Assembly: GCA_033675545.1 (NCBI GenBank)
Contig: JAWDGP010001469.1
Location: 175,001-239,000, forward strand
DNA from: Elysia crispata
Taxonomy: Eukaryota; Mollusca; Gastropoda; Plakobranchidae
DNA: 64,000 nt
Direction: 5' to 3'
In this document: one piece after another, positions 1-20,778 of the stretch
Layout of the letters: each line of letters starts with the position of its first letter
How positions within the stretch are numbered: the stretch's first letter is position 1
Position numbers and translations under genes: made by a program
The notes under the pieces: generated by a model
What the model saw: the letters and a program-made list of their open reading frames with translations, nothing else
The model's database searches: none
Told to the model about the DNA's origin: nothing

Positions 1-258
1 TCTTTACTCTAGTTATGAAAATGAAATAAAACCAATAAAAAGAAGGAAAGATAAGAAACCAGAGAGATTAGTTTATTAAATGAAAGGGAAAATGTCATTC
101 TTTAAAAAATATATATATACTTCAGCCTAATTAGTAGGCCTAACTCTAATCTATTCCTCGTTTTTAGGCGATTAGTGCACTCATACAGGCATGAAGAGTG
201 TTACTTATAATAGACCATTGGGCATGAATCAAACTGGGTGGGTTTGGTCCTAGTAGTC

Positions 259-367
259 TCACTCACATAGATCTAAAGACAAAAAGTAAATTATTATTAG
301 ATACGCGCTAGGTCACTCACATAGATCTAAAGACAAAACGTAAATTATTATTAGATACGTGTTAGGA
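259..367. repeat. Two tandem copies of a 54-bp unit
   Basis: CACTCACATAGATCTAAAGA begins both copies (near 260 and 314), followed by a shared GTAAATTATTATTAGATACG; only a few substitutions separate the copies. Confidence 0.85.
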
Positions 368-505
368 TTGCCTTGTCAATCTTTTAAATTCCGAATTTTG
401 CTATCATACCTTTTGCTTATATGCTTACATTATACGCGAAGTCACCTTCCATGATCTGGTATAATGTCACCATCTCCGCCTCTGTCTCTGTTTATTTTCT
501 TTCTT

Positions 506-617
<112 letters not shown>

Positions 618-799
618 GCTCCTTTGTCAGTTTTTTTTCATCACTGCTCTTTAATTTCTCCCACCTCATACGCGACAGCAAGCGTTGTGTTGACTTCACC
701 CATACCACTCTTTTTTTCTTTTTTTCTTCTTACTCTTTCTGACCCTTCAAAATGTCTATTCTCAGTTCAATCTGTCTACCTGCCTACCTGTCAAACACC

Positions 800-802
<3 letters not shown>

Positions 803-889
<87 letters not shown>

Positions 890-932
890 TCTCTCTTCCT
901 CTCTCTTTCTCTCCCCCACTCTCTCTCTCTCT
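803..932. repeat. (CT)n tract, impure at its 3' end
   Basis: About 80 nt of pure CT followed by interrupted CT/CCCT sequence to 932. Confidence 0.93.
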
Positions 933-1554
933 CGCTTCACACACATACAATCACAGCTATTGTTATCTAATAGACTTTAAAGCTAAATTAAGCAATACTA
1001 AAAAAGAAACTACCCATTAAAGGCAAAAAATACTTTAATCTTTCCCTTGGCAGTACGCTCTTAACACACACACATACACACAAAGAGTTTAATGGAGGTA
1101 ATTAATGCAAAGCTTGCTAAGGCTAGGCAACTCAAGGGTTCTTTCAATTTTTTTCAGTATTTCGACAAACTGATATTTAATTATGCTGGACGAATAGATA
1201 ATGCAATCGCCTGACGCCTTCTCTCGCCGTGGTTAACCCAAAGCATAACCCATCTGGTCTGTTTGAAAGTCACAATTAAACAAAAAAAAAGTTATGCAAA
1301 AATCGCACGTATCAAAAGAATATATAAATCAATAATTAGAAGGGGAATTAAGTTTTTATCATTCCACTGCATTTTGCAACACATTAGGTAGTGTGTGCTT
1401 CGTGTCCTCGTTGAATCTGGAATAATCAACACGGGGCTTGAAAAAAAACCAAAACAACAGCAACAACAACAACAAAAAAAAAACACGCTTACACATTAAG
1501 ATGGTAAAATCGAGCAATTAACAACCTAGAGCCCTCATGCACAACTCCGTATCC

Positions 1555-2430
1555 TAAAGTTATGGGTAATACTAGGACTCAAAGGTAGTCCTAGGACTCA
1601 TGGGTAGGCTAGTGCTCGGACTTATGGGTAATGCTGGGACATGGGAAGTGCAGGGAGCCGTGGGAAGTGCTAGGACTCGTGGGTGGTGCAAGGTCATGGG
1701 GACTTGGGTAGTGCTGGGACTCGTAAGTAGTGCTAGGTCTCGTGGGTAGTGCTAAGTCCGATGGGTAGAGCTAGATCTCATGGGTAATGCTGGGAGCCGT
1801 GGGAAGTGCTAGGTCTCATGGGTGGTGCTAGGTCTCATGTGTAGTGCTAGGACTAGTGGGTAGTGCTAGGTCTCATGGGTAGTGCAGGTCTCATGGGTAG
1901 TGCTGGGTCTCATGGGTAGTGCTAGGTCTCATGTGTAGTGCTAGGTCTCATGGGTAGTGCTAGGTCTCATGGGTAGTGCAGGTCTCATGGGTAGTGCTAG
2001 GTCTCATGGGTAGTGCTAGGTCTCATGGGTAGTGCAGGTCTCATGGGTAGTGCTAGGTCTCATGGGTAGTGCAGGTCTCATGGGTAGTGCTAGGTCTCAT
2101 GTGTAGTGCTGGGACTCGTGGGTAGTCCTACGACTCGTGGGTAGTGCTAGGTCTCATGGGTAGTGCTGGGACTCGTGGGTAGTCCTACGACTCGTGGGGA
2201 GTGCTAGGTCTCATGGGTAGTGCTGGGACTCGTGGGTAGTGCTAGGTCTCATGGGTAGTGCTAGGACTCATGGGTAGTGCTAGGACTCGTGGGCAGTGCT
2301 ATGACTCATGGGTAGTGTTAGGACTCATGGGTAGTGCTAGGTCTCATGGGTAGTGCTAGGACTCATGGGTAGTGCTAGGTCTCATGGGTAGTGCTAGGAC
2401 TCATGGGTAGTGTTAGGACTCGTGGGACTC
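1555..2430. repeat. Minisatellite, 19-bp unit
   Basis: More than 40 copies of a unit close to GGGTAGTGCTAGGTCTCAT. Two main variants alternate, TCTCAT and ACTCRT, with occasional 17-bp units lacking CT. Divergence is highest at the left edge (1,555-1,850); the middle is most homogeneous. Confidence 0.93.
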
Positions 2431-2917
2431 TCACGGTTTAATTCTTTCTGAGACTCCATTTAGCTGTTAGAATACAAGGATGGAGGTCATGGGCGATGTG
2501 TGTGTGGGGCGGGGGTATATGTAGTTCACGCCATAAGGAGATTAACAAGAGAAGAGATGAATACTAAGTGTACCAGTATCCCCGCCCCCCCGCCCCCCCT
2601 CCCCAACCTTTTTCTCCCCTGAATGGTCTCTAACAGTCTAAATGAGTATCCATTCAATCAGCAAAAGAGCTTATTATTTTAGTGAATCGCCGACTACATG
2701 TTCAAGAAAAAGTTAATATTCAAATCGAATATAAATCTAAGAAAAACGCGTCCAATTTTTTTCCATTGCGATTCTGATGTTAATCAGGATAACGCTATCA
2801 TCAACGTGGGTTTGTGATAAAGTGTGATACTCACTATTATTTTATTTTAAATCTGAGAAAAGGATCAGAAACTGAACGCTTACCTAAGTTGTAAAAATGA
2901 TTTTGTAACCCCCCCCC

Positions 2918-2944
2918 CCACACATACACACACACACACACACA
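2918..2944. repeat. C run followed by (CA)n
   Basis: A short C homopolymer leads into CACA dinucleotides to about 2,944. Confidence 0.8.
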
Positions 2945-3281
2945 CCGATTCCTTTAAAGTACATTATGGTAGACCACATTATTTTATTGTCAATAAGTCT
3001 TGATTATTTTGCTGTAGTAGAAAAAAACAAAAGAAAGAAAACAAGACCTGGTGTAAACCACTCTTGTGCAGGTAAGATATGATTGAGTCTAATAGAGAGA
3101 CACACACACTCACAAAATAATGATCTCAGACATTAAAAAGATTCTCTTCTTTATCTCACAAAATTCAGTTGAAATGATTTGTAGCACTTACTGAATCTCT
3201 ATTCTATACAACCTGCAATAAAAATTAATACTTGGCATAATTATGTATTAGCTGCCTTTCTGAGCAAGTTACACATAAAGC

Positions 3282-3596
3282 CCATAACACTTTAAATCGA
3301 TCTTTACTGTTCTCACATGTCTTCCTCACGCAGTTATTTCATACCTGCCATCTAAGGATCACCAAACCGGGTTGAATAAGGTAAAGAACCATAACACTTT
3401 AAATCGATCTTTACTGTTCTCACATGTCTTCCTCACGCAGTTATTTCATACCTGCCATCTAAGGATCACCAAACCGGGTTGAATAAGATAAAGAACCATA
3501 ACACTTTAAATCGATCTTTACTGTTCTCACATGTCTTCCACACGAAGTTATTTCATACCTGCCATCTAAGGATCACCAAACCGGTTGAATAAGGCC
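3282..3596. repeat. Three tandem copies of a 107-bp unit
   Basis: ATAACACTTTAAATCGATCT starts at 3284, 3391 and 3498, an exact 107-bp period. Each copy ends in CACCAAACCGG(G)TTGAATAAG. Copies 1 and 2 are nearly identical; copy 3 has a few substitutions and a one-base deletion. Confidence 0.95.
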
Positions 3597-3599
3597 TCA

Positions 3600-5090
3600 A
3601 ACTAATGCAAGAAACTACCCGCGGTTTTTAGCGTGTCAGTTTAGTCAAACTTTCCTTCCAAGCACCATAAAGTAAGTTTGAATAATGAAGGCAGAGCCCC
3701 GCTTCATGATAGAAAATGCTTAAGATGTATGAATATGAAAATTTAGACCCGCATGTTACCAGGAAAGAGCAAGTTTTATTTCTTACATAATTAAGTTATG
3801 CCAAGTCTATCCTACTGTCTGCAAGGGTTTCCCTCATAAACTTTTCTCGAAGTCTGTCTTCCATTTGTACCTTTGGAATGCTTTTTTACTGTTTTAATGT
3901 TAAAATTTAATAAACTATTGATGTAACTTGTAAGTTATTTGAAAATTCAAATTCCTTCAGAGTAAATACAATGTTCAAAAACAAACAAACAACAAATCAA
4001 TCAGATCTCTTCAGAATTATTTGGTTTATCTGGGATGCACTTTACCTGTTGCGGGCGCAGCCTGCACTAAAATGGCAGATGGTATTTTAGTCGTATTCTG
4101 CTCTGCAAGGGGGCAGTTAACTTAAATGGAAATATTTTAGTGGTATGGCATGCTATTTCACCAGCAAGATAAGTTTCAATTAAAACAAAAAATTAAAATA
4201 ATGTGGGATGGATTTTACTATTATTTTTACACATAAAATAAAATGAAAACTAACTTTATCTACAATCCATACTGGACAAAGTCTAAAACCATGCAGGCCT
4301 ATTCGATTTCACCTACAGATGAAAAAGTTTCCAACATCAATATGCGATATCCCAGTACAATCTTGTTTTAAGTTCCTCAGCTCATGCCGGGAAAAGGCCA
4401 CACCAAAAAATGCTCGAGAATGCTAAGCAGCATTCGTCAAGAAAACTTTAAAAAATTGGAAAGATAGAAAGATATTATAAAATCATCCCGTCTGTAAAAG
4501 GTCTGAAAACTGCTTGCATGCAGTGTAATAGAGAAAAGACCATCCATGAGTTGTACAAGGCCCCTCTCAGTATGATATATTATTTTTCTCAGCCTGAGAA
4601 AGAACAAAAAATTAAAAAAAAAAAAAAAAGAACAAAAAGGCCGAATTGGTGGGATAACATAAAGTTATGTAGAGTGGTAATTCCACCTGGACTTGCCACT
4701 CAATGTTTGACCAACCTTCAAAGGGAGAAAACCAGTGAAGTTTCAGGTGATTATGTGAAACCTGCGGAGTTATATGCCCATACTACATAGCAGAACCAGC
4801 AATGATGCATTTGATCATAACTTTCAAAGACCAGCCAATCATGCCTTATTTATTGACTTAATGTCAGCCAACATTCAATAATTGTTTCAATATTCCTAAA
4901 CGTAAATAAAATAATACCAAGTCATTCTGCAGCAGTTGGCAACTAAAACAGACAACAAAAGAGCAGGCAGCTTGGAAAACAAGGGTCTGGCTAAGAAAAG
5001 CCACTGAGCCAAATCGCACTTCAGACTGCTTAAAAAAAAACCAATAGAGCAACAAATGATTTTTTAGATGATAGGTACAACTAGAAGATC
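3600..5090. other. Non-coding stretch, nothing recognised
   Basis: AT-rich sequence without a family match or long repeat. One poly(A) run is present near 4,615-4,629. Confidence 0.5.
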
Positions 5091-5093
5091 TGT

Positions 5094-5140
5094 ATATCAT
5101 TTAATTTAACTACTTTATGTATAGTTAAATTAAATGATAT
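5094..5140. repeat. Perfect 18-bp inverted repeat
   Basis: Arms 5094-5111 and 5123-5140 (ATATCATTTAATTTAACT and its exact complement) flank an 11-nt loop. The arms are very AT-rich. Confidence 0.9.
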
Positions 5141-5370
5141 CAAGATTCTCCATGGAAATGAATAAAGTGTAATTTTCATTTTCAGGTCATGAAGTTTGTC
5201 ACTAACATTGTATATGTACCTCTATCTGATCATCCAAGATCATGCCTCTCCCTGCCAACAATGACCACTATTTTAGAACAGTGGAACACACCCTGTTTAA
5301 ATGTTAATAGCACACCTACAGGAGACTACAACCCTCTATAAAACGGTAAGCGTCAAGAGGCAAAAGCACT

Positions 5371-5610
5371 GGTTTCAGATAGCTCAGCTGGTAGAGTATT
5401 GGTCTGTGAAGCAAAAGGTCAAGGTTTCTAGCTAACACATCTAATGGTGGAGTTGGATCACATATAACCAGAGAGAATACACATGTCTCTAATACATGCA
5501 TAACCAAATAAAGGAGCTGGAGCACATCTATCCAGAGAGAATAGACAGAATATATCTCTCATACAACCAAATAGTGGAGCTGGATTACATCCAACCACAC
5601 CTATCATTGA
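5371..5610 (+). mobile_element. tRNA-derived SINE-like element
   Basis: The segment 5377-5432 resembles a tRNA: AGATAGCTCAGCTGGTAGAG fits an A box, and GGTCAAGGTTTC is a decayed B box. After it come about two and a half tandem units of roughly 60 bp, each with GGAGYTGGA and CCAGAGAGAATA or ACCAAATA. No tRNA acceptor stem closes, so this is not a functional tRNA gene. Confidence 0.5.
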
Positions 5611-5813
5611 CTTGGCAGAAATCTGCAATCTCAATATAACTATTAGATTTTTCTGGAAACTTAGGGGACATAAAACTGTCCGATTTACCAGAGACAAAAG
5701 CTCAGCCACTCGTTGCATTATTGAAAACCTTAATCTTCATAACCATACCTTAATTTTTTACTCAAAGAAATGAGGCAGAGTTAAAAAACTAAGCATTACT
5801 AGGGTAACAAGAT

Positions 5814-5814
<1 letters not shown>

Positions 5815-5908
<94 letters not shown>
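5815..5908. repeat. Compound (TA)n-(GA)n tract
   Basis: About 40 nt of TA dinucleotides pass directly into about 50 nt of GA with scattered AAAG interruptions. Confidence 0.95.
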
Positions 5909-6039
5909 ATGGGTTGGTGAGTGTTTGCTCTTTTAGTTATAGTTGCCATTCTCCTTGAAGGAGCTGTGTTAGCTAAAAATGTAATTTGTGTAACTAACTT
6001 CTTTGAATAGAAATATATTGACATAAACCTTTCATACAC

Positions 6040-9000
6040 TATTTGTCTTTTTATGAATTGAAATTGGTGAATTTTGGACTTTCCTCAACCCTCCTGAAAA
6101 CCTCAGACCCTCTTGTCAATTTATTTAATAATTGATTTTTTTTTCGAATCAATCTTGAGAATCCAATTAAAATGATTGAACTATGATCATAATAAGTTTT
6201 TATTCTACAACATTCTTGTCCCAAAAACCCACTTCAAGTCCAGTAGAAAATGGATGTTTGTTCAGATAAATTGCACATTCAGGGTCATTGTATGTGGTTT
6301 TGTTAAGAGTCAAATCAAATATTAGCCGTACCATTAAGATGTATCATTTTATCTTCATAAAGAGATGGCACAAACAGAAAAACATACACTGGATGGGTCA
6401 AAATAACAAGTATGAACAGAAAAATTAGGAACCTACAAGCCACAAAACAATAGTAAGTAGAAATGCTTTAATGGACTGTGAACATTATACATGAAAAAAT
6501 GAGTTTCCTTTCCAGAGAAATGAAGTCTACAGTGTATACACCACAATTTAGCTTTGGAAATTTTAACACCATTTTTAAAGCAATACCCCAACCCTAAAAA
6601 CTAAAAAGTTATATCTATTTAAAAAGAATTATAAAAAAACAGAGACAACGCATTAGCCCTGCCTATTAATGGGAAGAAGGTCATGTGATTTGAAACATTT
6701 TAAATGTAACAAAAGTACACATTTGAGCCTATTATATCTTTACTTTTGAAGAGTCAGCAATATATTTTTTTTTTTTGGGGGGGGGGCAGTATGATTATCT
6801 GATTATCTTGCTCTCAAAAATTGTGTTGTTCAAATTGGACCATATTTTGCTAACTTCTAAGACAAGGTTAACTTCACTGCCATTTAAGCTATGAAAAGAT
6901 CTATGTAGTAAGTAAAAAAAAATGAAAATTTTTTTTTTGTACGTTGGAAAAAAAAATTAAGAAATATATACATAGTTACTCACCCTATATAAGTTTGAAA
7001 TAAAAAAGAAAACAAAAACAAAAAAAAATTTTATAAATTTTAGTATGGAGTAATGAAAAATTTTCTTTCATAAGCACATCAAAGATTCAACAAGTCCATA
7101 ATTATGTTGAAACTAATTTTTGTATATAACTATAAAAAAATCTAATGTACTAATCTGCTACTAGATAAAAACATTGTAATTTAGAACGCTGCCTCAAAAA
7201 TGCATAGAAAATTTTTGGATAAATAAATCTATTTCACACTTTTTTGTTTTAGACTGCACATGAAGATTTGTTTACCAATCTCAAGAGCAAATTTAGATAA
7301 AGCTCAAATAGGGGGAAAAAAGATCTCTTCGAACCAAAGTCAATGAATAGTAAAGAAATTTATCCTTTCCTTGGAGAACATTTTCTATGATTTTAATTAA
7401 TTTTCATTTAAGTGTATTTCTTTATGCCAAAAAAATTAAAATACATCAAGATGTTCTCAACAGAGTTTTGTTAGAAAAAGGGGCTTATTTTATTTTCTAA
7501 GGGGAATTTCATTTAAACTCATAATGGTTATGAAATATATCACTGGTTATTTAAGATGATTTGAACAAAAGCGGTTTGAATGGTGACCAAAAAAGGTATG
7601 TACAAGCTACATTAGAATATTAAGCATACTGATCGCCCTCTTTCTCCCAAGTCCCAAGAGCATATGATTTATTTTAACAATCCATGCCATTTCCAGTCCT
7701 CACTAATTTCTTGATAAATCCATGGGTAAGAGGGGGAGAAATTATTGCTATTGTTACCAACAAATGACAACTGTTGCAGAAAAATGATTTAAAATAAAGA
7801 CTGTAAACCAAAATTTTTATTAACCTGATTACTCTTTACACAATAAATAAAACAATGGAATGATCCTATAATCATATATAAATATAAATTGTAGGAAATA
7901 GGCTAATGAAAATCACGGTAAAGTAAAGAAAATCAAGCCACAGTGACAACATCTACTTGAATACATAATACAAAAAAATACAACACATTCATTAATTTCA
8001 GAATCTGAGCTATGTTTGAGATGAGGACAAATAAGAAGAAATCTGGACACAATTTTACAAATTAAGAAATTCAGTAAGCACCAATTTAGCAATAATTCCT
8101 TATCAATACAAAGCCCTTAGAAATAAATTAGAAACACAAAATCATCGAGATTCAATTCCACAATGTATCCAATATCAAATCTCAATATCATTTGGAAAAA
8201 GATTTAAAAAAAATAAAAAAAATCAGTGAAAGCAAAATCAATTCCTTGATGAAATTTTGTTCAACCACTTCTTCCATGCGAATAATCTGTTTCTCTTATA
8301 AAGACAGAGATAAAGCTCTGAAGAATTCTCAGAGATTAAAAAAATGTTTAAGCTCTGTTTATGCAGAAGATGCAATACTGTGTTACAACATTACATTTGT
8401 TAACAATAGCTTACCATTTAATCAAATATAGTATGAAAATATATGCTATAATTAACATACAGCCAATTCTTTTTAATGAAATAAAAAAAATCAAAAGAAA
8501 GAGAAAAACAAAAAAAGAGGTAAAATAAAGATTAGTATTTTGAACTGAAACATTAACAAAAAAAAAAAAAAAATAAAGAAAAGACAGCTACAGGTTAAAG
8601 ATTGAGTAACACAGGTAAACAAAATAAACATACTTTAACATGTTAGATGCAGTGAAATTATTTTTGCAGCGTCTAAGAATAGTAAAGGCACAAAAAATGT
8701 ACTTGCCAATTAGACAATTGACCAACTTTAAGCAGATTTGAATGTTCTTACTGTAAGTTTTAGCCTGAACTTTGAGGATATGAATGAAAAAAAGTGCACA
8801 TTTTTTAACAAGTGTAAGTTGTTCTTGGGTTTTAGCTAAAAAAATTTGTAAGGTCAAGTATAAAAAAAAGAAGTAAATTGGCCTATATTATGCAGGCAAA
8901 AAGATATCCTGGCTACACCACCGAATAAAAGATTGTAGAAGTTAAGATTTACATAATACATTTCTAAACCTACATGGTATCGTCTTACAGTTACATACAA

Positions 9001-10213
9001 CAGCATTAACAGTGAGTTTAATACACAAAAAAGATTATATAATAGTATATGAATATAGATATAGAACTATAAACTCGCCCTTTTTAGCTGCAAATTTAAA
9101 ATGTAGCAAGTTTGATTGAAATAAAAAAAAAAAAGAAACTGCACATGCTTTAGTTGATATTTGGACAGGATATACAAATGGCATTCATAGCCATAACCTT
9201 GGCTCATGACACAAGTCATGTTAAGGGTTGGCCTTTGTCATGCTTTCAACTCAAAAACAAATACAAGTAAGGAGAGAGTATTTATAATCTATGAACATTT
9301 AGGCTGCCCAGCACGAAAATGAGATTGCACTCAGCAAGCTACTCTTTTAATATTTTGGAGTAAAGGAAACTTACACAGAAGGCAAAAACAAAAATTTTGT
9401 TGGAAACATTGATGAAAAACGAGAGATCTGACTCACTTGCGATTTTTTTTTTTTAAATTCAATTTCTCATTCTTGACACTGGTTGCCTAAATGAAGATCC
9501 CACATGATGCTCAGAAGGTCACATTGCTGGAGTAGCTTTTCAATGAATTTGAAGACTAAGATTTGACACCATTTCAAAGAAAGCTCAATCTGATAAATTT
9601 TAGCACGAAAATGGACTATTACTGTAACCTAGATTCGTTTAAATATTAAAGCCATTGTTAGGTGTCCAGTAGTAATGAAGGCATTAAGCTTTCTTTAAAG
9701 TATTATTCAGTCTAATAAGATCTTAGCCTTTTTTAAAAAGCTAAAATATTTCATATTTGAAATAAAAAGGACACTAAAATGGACCATATTTAATTGCCTT
9801 TATTTTGACCCTAAAAAAATCATCAGTGTCCTAATTATTGCAACCCCAGCTCTGGTCATTTCCTCTACTGAACAAAACATAATTTTAAGATAGTTTTAAA
9901 TTTTCATTAATTTAACTGTCTCCATCTTGCTAAGAAAGACCATTACAGACAATGCAGTAAAAAGACATTTTCTGAGAAATCACAAAACTTTGTACCTGAA
10001 GCAACACTTAAAAACTTGCAACTTTGTTAACAAGAACCTTGTTTGAAACAATACAAGAACAATGAAAAGTACAATGTGAGGCAAGGGCAATTTTGATGGC
10101 TTGAAGAGAAGTGTTCTTAATGCAGTCTTAGATCTGAATCTGTACTTTAAGCAGACGCCTTGCATTGCTGTAACTAACGTCTCCTCTTCATTAGCCAACA
10201 AGTCTTAAATGTT
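6040..10213 (-). other. AT-rich 3' flank or 3' UTR of the tetraspanin gene
   Basis: About 4 kb with no supportable coding region on either strand, very AT-rich and dense in A and T runs. It lies directly downstream of the tetraspanin stop. It has none of the long GA/CT tracts that fill the rest of the window, which would fit a long transcribed 3' UTR, but transcription cannot be shown from sequence. Confidence 0.35.
9799..9804 (-). terminator. Candidate poly(A) signal for the tetraspanin gene
   Basis: AATAAA on the minus strand about 410 nt beyond the stop codon, the first canonical hexamer I noticed after it. Several others lie further on, so longer 3' UTRs are possible. Confidence 0.4.
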
Positions 10214-18579
<8,366 letters not shown>

Positions 18580-20089
18580 GTTTGATGGTAATGGCTAAGA
18601 CAGAAATATGTCTGGGGAAAAGTATAAAACAAAAGGGTAAAAATATGATTATACGTCTGCATTGAACTTAATATGGACTTTCAAGAACAAATTCAAATTG
18701 GAAGTAAAAAGAAAAAAAGGAGAGGGTTTGAGAAAATGAGAGATCAGGTTGCGAAGGAAGTGTCAGGGAGAGGATAAAAGAGCAAGATAACAGTAATAAT
18801 GGAAAGACAAAGAAAGAATCAGAAAAAGAGAAAGAATCAGAAAAAGTGAAAAAAGAAAATAAATATATGATTAATATCTCGATTGAGGCAAGGCATAAAA
18901 AGCTATAATCAGACCCTTTATTCAACATTTTGCATCTACCACCATACATAGCCCCCAATAAGGATCTGGCCCTTATCCTACTGTTAATATAAAACAACCA
19001 TGCTAGCAAAAGCGCTTTCTATCTCATCATTATACACCTTTGATTCAATAAGTCACTAGCTGTCCATAAACAAGGCGCAGGTTTCGCTGAAAATCGTTAC
19101 AGCTACTAGAGTAAGCGACGGATAAATTTTTCATGATACTTGATCCATCAACACTGTGACATTAAGTCATGCAATGTGTTGGGTATTGGTTCGTCTGGCA
19201 CCACATTATGTAAAATAGGGACTTCTATCTCGCAAGCCCGAACTGTGTGCATTATGTATGATTTGGTATTATTGCATTTTACCGCACACAGGGCAATACA
19301 CATCACAATCATAGCTGCTGGCATTAGAAAAGGAATAAAATATTCACACAAACAAACATTGACAGGAAGATCAAGTTTTAGAAATTCCGTATTCTTGTCC
19401 AGCGCGTTCCTGATGGACTTCTTTGATCATCAAGATCGTGGAATTATTTTTGCAAACTGAAATCTCGATTTCGAAAACTCCAATCTTACCCCCCCCCTTT
19501 TTTTTTTCGGTCTGTCTGTCTGTCTCTGTCTGTATGCTGTGTGTGTGTGTGTCCCTCTCTTTCTCTTACAGCCATTCCATGGTACTTTCGGCATTCGAAC
19601 ATGACGTCATTAAATGAACACCATAATTCATTCGCAAAACCAGTAGGGTTACACATTTACTAGCTTTCCCTGTATCATCGCATCCGTTTTTTTAAATTCA
19701 ATAGGTTAAAGAAAGGGTTGAAAAAAGGGTTTTGTTTGTTTCGTTTCTTATGCTCAAGAAATGGAACTCGACAGCAAGGTACTTTATTTTTTTCTTTCTA
19801 AATATCCAATTTCTTTTTTTCTTTTTTTTTTACAGGAACGTGTAGATGAGAATCAAGGATAAAACACAAATTACGTGTACAACCCACGGTCGCGACTCGA
19901 AGAACAACAGCGTTGATTATGCCCATCAACCCCCGCTGGAGTCGGGAAGAGACCGAAATAAATGATTAAGTGAATGTGATACAATGATCGAGAGACAGTG
20001 CGATTCCAGGCGTCTCTCTTATCGCCCCAGCCATAATTTCCATAATATTAAAAAAGAAAACAAAAGAGAAAAAAAAAAAAAAAGAAATC

Positions 20090-20440
20090 GATTCAGATGA
20101 ACCTGTTTGTTTCCCCATTATTCGATGCACTTTTCATGGTAATTTCTGTGCCAATTGATTGCTTTCACCTATTTTTCTTTTTTTTTTCGTTTTTCGAACA
20201 GCGAGAGTAAAACTAAAAGAGAAGATTCTAGAATATCAGGCTGGTCTTTCCACAATATAAAAATACAAATCAATTCATTTGAACATTTTTGTTTCTCCAC
20301 CATTCAATGCACTCTTATTGGTAATTTCCGATGCAATTATTGCTTTTCTTCTCCTTTTTCCACAGCGAGTGTAAAATTCACGGTGCGCAAAAAATAGGAT
20401 GGGAACGCTCTACTTCTAGAATATCAGGCTGGTCGCTCAA
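20090..20440. repeat. Diverged tandem duplication, about 185-bp unit
   Basis: Copy 1 (about 20,090-20,255) and copy 2 (about 20,268-20,440) share GAACNTKTTTGTTTC, GGTAATTTC, CAGCGAGNGTAAAA and TCTAGAATATCAGGCTGGTC in the same order. The offset is 182-188 bp with several small indels. Confidence 0.8.
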
Positions 20441-20507
20441 TTCAAAATAATCCAGTCAGCAATTTTATCACTGCACTTGTACGTTGTATATCATTATTTT
20501 TGCTAAT

Positions 20508-20743
20508 TGGGGCGCCAAATGTCTTAGTCGGTAGAGTGTTCGACGGACAAGTAGGGAGGCATGGGTTCGATTCTTGGCTGAACCTTTTCATTCAACCAAC
20601 TCTATCCTAGGCTTGGGGAAAGTAGCCATATTCGAATAACATCTTTCGTCACGTAAAACTAACCAAAGAACTACGTATTGCTACACAGCTCTAGCAGTCA
20701 GGATCCGCAAATATCAACTTATTTTAGAATCTCCTTTCCTTTA

Positions 20744-20777
<34 letters not shown>
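20508..20777 (+). mobile_element. tRNA-derived SINE with poly(A) tail
   Basis: The head has an A-box-like TCTTAGTCGGTAGAGTG and a perfect B box, GGTTCGATTC, spaced as in a tRNA (about 20,518-20,580). It is followed by about 160 nt of unrelated body and a 33-nt poly(A) run (20,745-20,777). This head-body-tail order is that of a SINE. No target-site duplication is evident. Confidence 0.6.

Positions 20778-20778
<1 letters not shown>

Noticed and set aside
1555..2430. CRISPR-like direct repeat array
   Set aside because: The 19-bp units abut with no unique spacers, and the DNA is eukaryotic, so this is a minisatellite.
20508..20585. Functional tRNA gene
   Set aside because: The Pol III boxes are good but the acceptor stem does not pair and a SINE body with poly(A) tail follows.
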